Made by a program: the position numbers and the translations under genes. From Gaiellasilicea sp035556515 (GTDB lineage Bacteria; Actinomycetota; Thermoleophilia; Gaiellales; Gaiellaceae), in contig DATMEO010000074.1 in NCBI GenBank assembly GCA_035556515.1, positions 1 through 22,595 on the forward strand: a stretch of 22,595 bases of DNA. The letters run 5' to 3'. Position 1 is the stretch's first letter. Every line of letters starts with the position of its first letter. Of the stretch, positions 13,397-20,600 are shown piece by piece. The notes under the pieces were generated by a model. That model was not told the DNA's origin. It saw only the letters and a program-made list of their open reading frames with translations, and did not search any database.

Positions 13397-13960
13397 CTAG
13401 TCGGTCGCCGCTGCCGGCAGCTCAGGTGCCGCTCCTGCGCGGAGCGGCGCGAGGAAGATCGCAGTCAGCGCGACGAGCACGGTAGCGGCGATCAGGATCG
13501 TCCAGCCGTCGTCTGTCGTCGGCTTCACGGTCATCGCGAAGACGATCGCGTACATATAGGCGAGGTCGATCCGGAGCACGGTGAAGAGGCGGCGGATCAG
13601 CTCCTGGCCGGCCGGTGTCGCGGGCCCGACGCTGGGGATGCGCTTCGCCATCGGCGCGATCACGAGCAGCCCCGTCACGAACGAGGCGGCGAACGTGACG
13701 AGCGCGAAGACGACCCAGAGCTGCCCCCAGTCCCAATTGCCGTCGATCATCATCCCGATCCCGGCGAGGATGACCACGAGCGATGCGGGGACGAACATCC
13801 GCTCGCCGAGCATGCCGGCACGGCCGGCGAAGCGCGCGATCTCGTCGGTGTCGCCGCCGCGGCGCACGACCGCGCCGTACATCTGGAACGTGAAGGCCCC
13901 GCCGAGCCAGATCACGGCCGCGGTGACGTGCACGAACAGCAGGAACTCGTACCAGGTCAA
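13397..13960 (-). CDS. DUF2269-type integral membrane protein, TTG start
   Basis: A 187-aa membrane protein with about five transmembrane helices (roughly 3-25, 55-75, 80-103, 131-148 and 153-174). The first helix contains F-V-H-V-T-A-A-V-I-W-L-G-G, the His-containing signature seen in DUF2269 and CopD-like proteins, where the His may bind haem or metal; function is unknown. The start is TTG (13958-13960): AGGAGG lies 7 nt upstream at 13968-13973, T-W-Y-E-F begins the first helix at once, and no ATG or GTG fits. It follows the SCP2-like gene by 48 nt on the same strand, probably in one operon. Its stop is 3 nt from that of the convergent biotin carboxylase gene (ACTAGTAACTAGT). Confidence 0.8.
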   Translation of the reverse strand: MTWYEFLLFVHVTAAVIWLGGAFTFQMYGAVVRRGGDTDEIARFAGRAGMLGERMFVPASLVVILAGIGMMIDGNWDWGQLWVVFALVTFAASFVTGLLVIAPMAKRIPSVGPATPAGQELIRRLFTVLRIDLAYMYAIVFAMTVKPTTDDGWTILIAATVLVALTAIFLAPLRAGAAPELPAAATD

Positions 13961-13967
13961 TCCAACC

Positions 13968-13973
13968 CCTCCT
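13968..13973 (-). promoter_or_regulatory. Consensus ribosome binding site deciding a TTG start
   Basis: AGGAGG on the minus strand, 7 nt before the TTG at 13960. It is the best Shine-Dalgarno match in the window and supports a non-ATG start for the DUF2269-type gene. Confidence 0.7.
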
Positions 13974-14008
13974 CGGCCGCGTGACAGACTGAGTGAGGTT
14001 CTACAAGG

Positions 14009-14317
14009 CTAGAAGAGTTTCTGCAACTTCATCGCCGCGCCCATGTCGCCCTTGATCTTCAGCTTGCCGGTCATGTACGCCGTGGTCGGGTTCTGCTCGC
14101 CGCGCACGACCGCCATCATCGTCTCCTCGGAGGTGGAGATCGTCGTGTCGGCCTCGCCGCCGCCCTCGCTGACGCTGACCGCGCCGTCGGTGACCGCCAC
14201 GATCCACTGGCCAGCGCCCTCGATGTCGAACAGGTACGAGTTGTTCATGCCCGCGGTCTTCTCCGCGTCGGCGCGGTCGGCGAGCGTGGCGAAGAACTCC
14301 TGCACGGTGTCGGCCAT
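14009..14317 (-). CDS. SCP2 sterol-carrier-domain protein
   Basis: A 102-aa single-domain protein resembling SCP2-like sterol/lipid-binding proteins. The C-terminal half shows the usual series: A-D-T-T-I-S-T-S-E-E-T-M-M-A-V-V-R-G, then N-P-T-T-A-Y-M-T-G-K-L-K-I-K-G-D-M, then a terminal amphipathic helix A-A-M-K-L-Q-K-L-F. In bacteria such proteins are thought to bind lipid or acyl-CoA ligands; the ligand here is unknown. No signal peptide is present. GAAGGAG lies 9 nt before the ATG. It is divergent from the acyl-CoA dehydrogenase gene (59-bp gap), which suits a role in fatty acyl metabolism, and precedes the DUF2269-type gene. Confidence 0.85.
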   Translation of the reverse strand: MADTVQEFFATLADRADAEKTAGMNNSYLFDIEGAGQWIVAVTDGAVSVSEGGGEADTTISTSEETMMAVVRGEQNPTTAYMTGKLKIKGDMGAAMKLQKLF

Positions 14318-14338
14318 CTGGTGTCGCTCCTTCGTCGG

Positions 14339-14366
14339 TTGGAGTGGCGAATCTACCGGGTAGCAT
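14339..14366 (+). promoter_or_regulatory. Promoter of the acyl-CoA dehydrogenase gene
   Basis: TTGGAG (14339-14344), 16 nt, TAGCAT (14361-14366), then 10 nt to the ATG at 14377. There is no Shine-Dalgarno sequence; a leader of about 3-4 nt is expected. Confidence 0.4.
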
Positions 14367-14376
14367 CCGGCGGCGC

Positions 14377-15510
14377 ATGGACCTCGACCTGACCTCCGAG
14401 CAGCAGCTCGTCCGCGAGACGGTACGCGAGTTCGCCCAGCAGAAGGTGGCGCCGGTGGCCGAGGAGCTCGACCGGGAGTCTCGCTTTCCGTACGAGCTCG
14501 TGGCCGAGCTCGGCGAGCTGGGGCTGATGGGGCTGCCGATCGCGGAGGAGTACGGCGGCGCCGGCGGCGACACCGTCTCCTACGCGCTCGCGATCGAGGA
14601 GCTGACCCGGATCGACTCGTCCGTCGCGATCACGGTCGCGGCACACACGTCGCTCGGAACGATGCCGATCTACCAGTTCGGCAGCGAGGAGCAGAAGCAG
14701 CGGTGGCTGCCCGAGCTCGCCTCCGGCCGGAAGCTGGCCGCGTTCGGGCTGACGGAGCCGGGCGCCGGCTCCGACGCCGGCAACACGCGCACGACCGCCG
14801 ACCTGCGCGACGGCAGCTGGATCGTCAACGGCTCGAAGATGTTCATCACGAACGCGGGCACTGACGTCACCTGGGGCGTCACGCTGACCGCCCGCACCGG
14901 CGAGGACGAGATCTCGAACATCGTCGTCGAGAACGGGACGTCCGGCTATGAGATCTCGGCGCCGATGAAGAAGCTCGGCTGGAAGGCCTCCGACACCCGT
15001 GAGCTCTCGTTCCGCGACTGCGCGGTGCCCGAGGAGAACCTACTCGGCCCGCGCGGGCAGGGCTTCCACCAGTTCCTCGAGATCCTCGACGGCGGCCGGA
15101 TCTCGGTCGCGGCGATGGGCGTCGGCCTGGCGCAAGGCGCCTACGACCTCGCCTTTGCGTACGCGCAGGAGCGGGAGCAGTTCGGCAAGCCGATCGCACG
15201 CTTCCAGGCCGTCCAGTTCCGGCTCGCGGACATGGCGACCGAAATCGAGGCCGGCCGCGCGCTCGTGCTCAAGGCGGCGTGGCTGAAGGATCAGGGCCGG
15301 CCGTTCGCGCGCGAGGCGGCAATGGCGAAGCTCTACACCGGCGAGCTCTCGAACCGCGCAGCCAACTGGGCGCTCCAGATCCACGGCGGCTACGGGTTCA
15401 TGGACGAATACGCGATCTCCCGCCTCTATCGCGACCAGAAGATCCTCGAGATCGGTGAGGGGACGAACGAGGTGCAGCGAATGGTGATCGCGAAGCAGCT
15501 CGGGCTCTAG
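14377..15510 (+). CDS. Acyl-CoA dehydrogenase
   Basis: A 377-aa FAD-dependent acyl-CoA dehydrogenase, normal length for the family, forming the 2,3-double bond of an acyl-CoA and passing electrons to ETF. It starts M-D-L-D-L-T-S-E-Q-Q. A-F-G-L-T-E-P-G-A-G-S-D-A and the W-I-V-N-G-S-K-M-F-I-T-N-A signature bind FAD and substrate. E-R-E-Q-F-G-K-P-I and Q-I-H-G-G-Y-G-F-M are typical C-terminal-domain motifs. The catalytic base is Glu361 in E-I-G-E-G-T-N-E-V-Q-R. This position is Gly in true isovaleryl-CoA dehydrogenases, so a short-chain/butyryl-type or 2-methyl-branched-chain enzyme is likelier than LiuA. An in-frame GTG at 14344 is rejected because the conserved N-terminus begins at 14377. Its TAG stop overlaps the stop of the convergent gene in CTAG. 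Confidence 0.9.
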   Translation: MDLDLTSEQQLVRETVREFAQQKVAPVAEELDRESRFPYELVAELGELGLMGLPIAEEYGGAGGDTVSYALAIEELTRIDSSVAITVAAHTSLGTMPIYQFGSEEQKQRWLPELASGRKLAAFGLTEPGAGSDAGNTRTTADLRDGSWIVNGSKMFITNAGTDVTWGVTLTARTGEDEISNIVVENGTSGYEISAPMKKLGWKASDTRELSFRDCAVPEENLLGPRGQGFHQFLEILDGGRISVAAMGVGLAQGAYDLAFAYAQEREQFGKPIARFQAVQFRLADMATEIEAGRALVLKAAWLKDQGRPFAREAAMAKLYTGELSNRAANWALQIHGGYGFMDEYAISRLYRDQKILEIGEGTNEVQRMVIAKQLGL

Positions 15511-17525
15511 CCGATCGCAGCCACCGCGACGGCCGCCTCTTCCTCCTCGATCAGCTCGGAGATGTGCCCGTCCCGCACGAGCCGGAAGAGCGCGCTGACG
15601 ACCTCGGGGTCGTAGCGCCCTCCCGCGAGCCGCCAGATCTCCGTCAGCGAGGACGTCAGCGGCAGCGCGTCGCCGCCCGGCTCGGTCATCGTCACGATCG
15701 CATTGGCGACCGAGACGACGCGTGCCTCGAACGGAATCGACTCGCCGCGTACGCGACGCGGCCCGCTCCCGTCCCAGTGCTCCTCGTAGTTGGCCAGGAT
15801 GCGAGCAACGTGAGCCGCGCACGGAATCCGGCCGGCGAGCTCCCCACCACGCGTGCCGTGATGGAGCTCGAGCTTGGCGTCCAGCGCCGTCAAGGCGCCG
15901 TGCGGCCGCAGGGCCGACTCGTCGAGCGGGAGCGTCCCGAGCGCGTGCAGCAAGCCGCCGAGATACGACGCGGACACGGCGTCCGGCTTCAGCTCGAGCA
16001 CGATCGCGAGGTCGCGGGACAGTCGGGCGACCTTCCGGGAGTGCGCCGGCGCGATCCGGTAGCGCACGTCGATGGCGGCCGCGAGCTCGAGTAGCTGGCT
16101 GAACGCTGTCACACCGAGCCGTGGATGTCCGTAGACGAGCACGTCCGACTTCGGCCCCCGCGTGTGGTTGCCGCCCAGCTGCGTAGCGGCATCGAGCAGC
16201 TGCTCGGCCCGGCCGACGACGTCGGCGGCCGTGTCGCCGTGCTGCCAGACGGCGACGCCTGCGGTGGCGGCCGTGCGGACGCCGGCGCGGAGGCGCTCGG
16301 CCGCCTCGGCGGCGCCGGGCTCGGAGACCCGCGCCAGGACGACGGCGAGGCGGCCGTCGTCGAGCCTCGCGACGAGGTCGAGCTCGCGCGCTGTACCGAC
16401 GAGCCGGCCGAGCGCCTCGTCCTCGTGGCGCCGCGGCACGTGCATGAGCACGAGCGCGAACCGCTCGTCGTACTGCCGTGCGGCGACCGCGAGCCTACGG
16501 AGCTGGTCGTGCAGGTGGGGCTCGTCGTAGACGCCGGTCAGCGGATCGCGACGGGCCGACTCGCGGGCGGTGGAGATCAGGAGCATCCAGCCGCGTGCGA
16601 GCAGCAGCGCGACGACGACGAAGGCGAACATGACTGCTCGTGCGGACGGCTCGCCGCGCGCTCCCTCGACGACGAGGACGAGCAGGATCACGAGCAGCGA
16701 GCCGCTCATGCTCGCGGCGGTCCGGATCCGCAGCGGCGAGCGGCGCTGGGCCCAGTTCGGGCCGCGTCCGATCCCGAGCGCGGCCGCGACCGCCGCGAGG
16801 CAGATCAGGCAGGCCTGGAGCTGCCAGCCGAGGTCGACGAGCCCACCCGAGACGTAGCGGTCGCTGAGGACGAGGTGCGTGTAGACGCCGTCGGCGACCC
16901 CACCGGCCGCGACACCCGCGGCGACGAGCCAGCCCGAGAGCGTGCCGCGCCGAGCCGAGACCAGCGGCGTCGTCGCGATCGTGCAGAGCAGGACGAGATC
17001 GAGCACCGGGTAGCTGAGCCCCACCAGCGAGGCGCTGTCGGAGCCGAGCGTCAAATCGCGGAGCACCAGCCACCACCAGAGCAACCCGAGCGCGGCGACG
17101 GCGAGCAGTCCGTCCAGGAGCGCCTGGCCGCCGATCAGCCGCAGAGACGGCCGGAAGAACGAGACCAGCGCGACGAGGACGACACCGTAGAAGCCGAAGT
17201 AGCAGGCATCCGTCCACCAGGGGAACGGCACGACGTCGTCCCTCAGCTCGGCGACGCTCCAGAGCACCTCACCCACGAGCCAGGACGTGCACGCGACCGA
17301 GACGAGCACCCAGAAGCCCCGCAGGCCCTTCTGCACCCGCGTGGCAGCCCAGGCGGACAGGAGCACCGCGGCGGCGATCGGCACGAGGTACGCCGTGTCG
17401 GCGAAGACGAGGAGCGCCCGCTCGCCTGCGGGCGCGAGCAGCAGCCAGCCTGTGTAGAAGGCGAGCCATGCGGCCACTGCGACGATGGCGCCGGCAGCCG
17501 CATGCCGTGCGCGCGGAGAGCTCAT
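15507..17525 (-). CDS. Polytopic membrane protein with degenerate GGDEF and HD-GYP domains
   Basis: A 672-aa protein. Residues about 8-315 hold some ten hydrophobic helices, forming a membrane sensor module. A GGDEF-fold domain follows (about 320-425; it begins R-R-D-P-L-T-G-V-Y-D). Its active-site loop reads D-D-G-R-L at 389-393 in place of G-G-D-E-F, so it should not make c-di-GMP. The last part (about 490-655) resembles HD-GYP: A-H-S-R-K-V-A-R-L-S, L-L-H527-A528-L-G-T in place of L-L-H-D-I-G-K, H-H-G-T-R-G-G-E-L, and N-Y-E-E-H-W-D-G-S-G-P in place of H-H-E-R-W-D-G-x-G-Y-P. Loss of the metal-binding Asp and of one His pair predicts no phosphodiesterase activity. The protein is more likely a c-di-GMP or partner-binding receptor. 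GGAGG is present but only 1 nt from the ATG, so the start is slightly uncertain. Confidence 0.8.
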   Translation of the reverse strand: MSSPRARHAAAGAIVAVAAWLAFYTGWLLLAPAGERALLVFADTAYLVPIAAAVLLSAWAATRVQKGLRGFWVLVSVACTSWLVGEVLWSVAELRDDVVPFPWWTDACYFGFYGVVLVALVSFFRPSLRLIGGQALLDGLLAVAALGLLWWWLVLRDLTLGSDSASLVGLSYPVLDLVLLCTIATTPLVSARRGTLSGWLVAAGVAAGGVADGVYTHLVLSDRYVSGGLVDLGWQLQACLICLAAVAAALGIGRGPNWAQRRSPLRIRTAASMSGSLLVILLVLVVEGARGEPSARAVMFAFVVVALLLARGWMLLISTARESARRDPLTGVYDEPHLHDQLRRLAVAARQYDERFALVLMHVPRRHEDEALGRLVGTARELDLVARLDDGRLAVVLARVSEPGAAEAAERLRAGVRTAATAGVAVWQHGDTAADVVGRAEQLLDAATQLGGNHTRGPKSDVLVYGHPRLGVTAFSQLLELAAAIDVRYRIAPAHSRKVARLSRDLAIVLELKPDAVSASYLGGLLHALGTLPLDESALRPHGALTALDAKLELHHGTRGGELAGRIPCAAHVARILANYEEHWDGSGPRRVRGESIPFEARVVSVANAIVTMTEPGGDALPLTSSLTEIWRLAGGRYDPEVVSALFRLVRDGHISELIEEEEAAVAVAAIG

Positions 17526-17561
17526 CCCTCCAGGAATCGTGCGCTTCGACTCGTGCTCGGA

Positions 17562-17575
17562 CCCCCGTTCGGGGG
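17562..17575 (-). terminator. GC hairpin between the giant surface gene and the degenerate GGDEF gene
   Basis: A stem CCCCC (17562-17566)/GGGGG (17571-17575) with a GTTC loop lies in the 98-nt gap after the TAG at 17624. No U-tract follows on the minus strand. It may be a weak terminator or a processing site; a shared transcript of the two genes remains possible. Confidence 0.35.
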
Positions 17576-17623
17576 ATCGCCCGACGGCGCGTCTCGGAGG
17601 ACCGCGAGTGCGGTTTCGCCGAG

Positions 17624-20600
17624 CTACCAGTCCGGCGTCGCGTCGATCGCCGGGTGGTTCGTCACCCGCGTCGGGCTGCTCCCGTTCGCGTTGATCACGT
17701 ACAGCTCGAAGTTGCGGTCCCGTGTGGACGAGAACACGAGCTTGCCGCCGTCCGGCGACCAGCTCGGCGTGTTGTCGAGCGCTCCGTTGCTCGTCAACCT
17801 CGTCTGGCTGCTGCCGTTCGCGTTCATGGCGTAGATCTCGAAGTTCGTGAACCCGTGACGGTTGGTCGAGAAGGCGATCTTCGTGCCGTCGGGCGACCAG
17901 TCGGGCTCGCTGTCGATCGCGCTGTTCGTGGTCAGCCGCGTCTGCGCGCTGCCGTTCGGATTCATCACGTAGATGTCGCCGTTCCCCGTCCGCGTGCTCG
18001 AGAACGCGATCTTCGCGCCGTTCGGCGACCAGGCGGGCATCAGGTCGGCCCCCGAGTGGGTCGTCAGGCGGACGACGCCGGTGCCGTCGGCGTTCATCAC
18101 GTAGATGTCGCCGTTCCCCGTCCGCGTGCTGGAGAACGCGATCTTCGTTCCGTCCGGCGACCACACGGGCGAGGAATCGATGGCGGAATGCGTCGTCAGC
18201 CGCCGCACGTTCGAGCCGTCGGCGTTCATCGAGTAGATCTCGATGTTGCCGTTGCGGGTGCTCGTGAAGGCGATCTTGGAGCCGTCGGCCGTCAGTGCCG
18301 GCTCGGCGTCGATCGCGGAGTGTGCGGTCAGGCGGACGACCGCGCCACCGCTCTCCTGCACGGAGTAGATGTCGCCGAAGCCGGTGCGAGAGCTTGCGAA
18401 CAGGATCGACGGGCGGCCGACGGTGTAGGAGACCGTCCGGGTCGCGCTCTTCCCGAGGCGGTCCTGCGCGGTGACGGTGAAGGTCTTCGAGCCGACCGTC
18501 GACGTGTCGATGGCCGCACCATCCGCGACGGGCCCGGTGCACGCCGAGGGCTCGACGCCCGCGCCGGCGTCCAGGCACGCATAGTCGGCCGTCAACGGCT
18601 GCCCCTGGAGAATCTGGGTGCCCTCGGCAGGCGACGCGATCACGATCTGCGGCGGCCCGGTGTCGATCAGGATCGTGGTCGCGACCTCGCGGCCGTCGGG
18701 CGCCCGTGCCGTGATCGTGTGCGGCCCGTCGCCCGTGACCGTGACAGGGCCGGCGTACGGCTCGAACCCCTTGCCGTCGACGTCGACCTGGAGACCGTCG
18801 GCCTCGGTCGCGGGCTCGCCGCTGACGCGCAGTGTCACCGACACGTCGCCGCCGAACCAGCCGCTGGGCGGCGCCGCCGGGGCGTCGATCGAGAGCCCGC
18901 CGTCAGAGGGCGGAGCCGTCGTCGCCTCTTCGTAGTAGACGCCCTTGTTCGTCGACACCGCGACGTTGCCCGCCCGGTCGACCGCCTGGACGAAGTACTG
19001 GAATTGCGCGGTCGGGCTCACCAGCGGACCGGCGCCGCTCCAGCGGTCTGTCGACGGCGTCCGCACGAGGTCGACGAACTTCCAGGCGCGCGTCGTCCCG
19101 CTGTCGGGCTGATCGAGATAGCCGACGCGCACGCGCACGACGTCGTTCGCGCCGTTCGGCGCGCGGTCGTGGGTCTCGACTGAGAAGGCGACGCTGGCGC
19201 CGACCCCGGTCGCGATGATCCGGCCGAGAATCGGCTTGGCGTAGTCGTTCGACGGTGCGGAGAAGACGAGCGCCTGAATGTGTGGGAACAGCCTCTGCGT
19301 GCCGGCCTCGCCGCCGCCCTGTGGCCCGTTGAACTGACCGGTCGCGAGGACGAGCCGGTGGCGCTTGGTGTTCCCCAGCTTCGACGTAGTCACCGTCTGG
19401 AGCTTCGCCGGATGAACGAGCCGGTCCCAGTCGACGAGCGGCTCGAGCTCCGTCGAGTCCACGATCGGCCTGGCGAAGTACGGGTCGAACGGCGTGATGC
19501 TCGACGACGAGAGCTCCGTGATCAGTGCGCCGTGCGCCGAGGGGACGGTGACCGGCAGAACCGTCTTCGGCTCCACCGGACGGAAGTGCGTCACCTGAAC
19601 GCCGTCCTGACCGACCACGTATGACCCAACACCCGGGATCGGCGTCGGAGCCGGCGGCGTCCAGTCGGTCGTCAGCTGCTCTGCGGGCAGGCCGGTCGCC
19701 GGCTCGACGACGAGCTCCTGCGCGGTCGGTGCCGACTGGATGACGGCGGCGTCTGCCGTCGCGGCTGCAGGCTCCGCAGCCGATTCGGAAGCGGCGGACG
19801 CGGCGGCCGCGGCAGGCCCGCCGACCTGCCACATCGGCAACCCGTAGAGGGTGAACTCCGACGCTGCCTTCTCGTCGTAGACACCGACGATGCCCAGCTC
19901 GCCGAAGTAGTCCTGCTTCGCGAGCACCATCGCCTGGCCGATCGTCAGGTCGCCGGGGTCGGCGAAGCCGCCGAGATTCTCGGCGAAGCGACGGTGCAGG
20001 TCCTCGGAGTAGGCGACGAGCTTCCCGTCGCCGTACGCGAAGCCGCTGCTCGCCGCGTAGATGCCGCCTCGCTGCGTGTAGGCCTGGGGCCAGTCCGCGG
20101 TTCCGAGCGGCGAGACGACGAAGACGTCGGAGACGGACAGACCGGCATGGCAGCCCATGCTGAACACGAGCTTGCCGTCGTAGGCCTCGGTTGCCCCACC
20201 GGTCAACGAGGGGAGGTCGCTGATTTCGAGCAGCTCCGCCCCGGCCGCCGGCTGCAGGCCGCGATGGTCCGCGTGTCCGTTGATCGACGAGATGTCGCGC
20301 GGGAAACCACCGGGCAGGAGTGCGCCCAGAAGCTCGGCCCTGGCCCAGTTGTCTCCGATCAGCCCCGGCGGGTTCGCGCCCAGCACGCCGGGGAGCGCCC
20401 GCAGTGCCGCGTCGACCTGCTCAGCCCCGTCCTTGAGGAAGTCGTAGCCGGTCGTCACCGCGGTCGCCGGCGCGAGTCGGCCGTCGAATGCAGTGAAGCG
20501 CGCCACAGCCTGCACGGCGGCGTCGGGAGACGTCGGCAGGCGGCCGACGGGGACGTCCGGAATGTGGAGCTGCCGGTCGAAGAACGGGCTCGGATCGACG

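Noticed and set aside
14000..14015. TTCTA/TAGAA inverted repeat after the SCP2 gene
   Set aside because: A 5-bp stem overlapping the stop codon, easily expected by chance.
16125..17834. 569-codon plus-strand frame opposite the membrane sensor gene
   Set aside because: Charged, low-complexity translation (Arg/Asp/Glu/Gly) without motif; a typical high-GC shadow of a gene with clear transmembrane helices on the other strand.
17526..18578. Extension of the degenerate GGDEF protein frame into the giant gene
   Set aside because: The translation is an out-of-frame reading of the propeller repeats, rich in Arg/Asp, with no domain of its own. The membrane module begins at the ATG at 17525.
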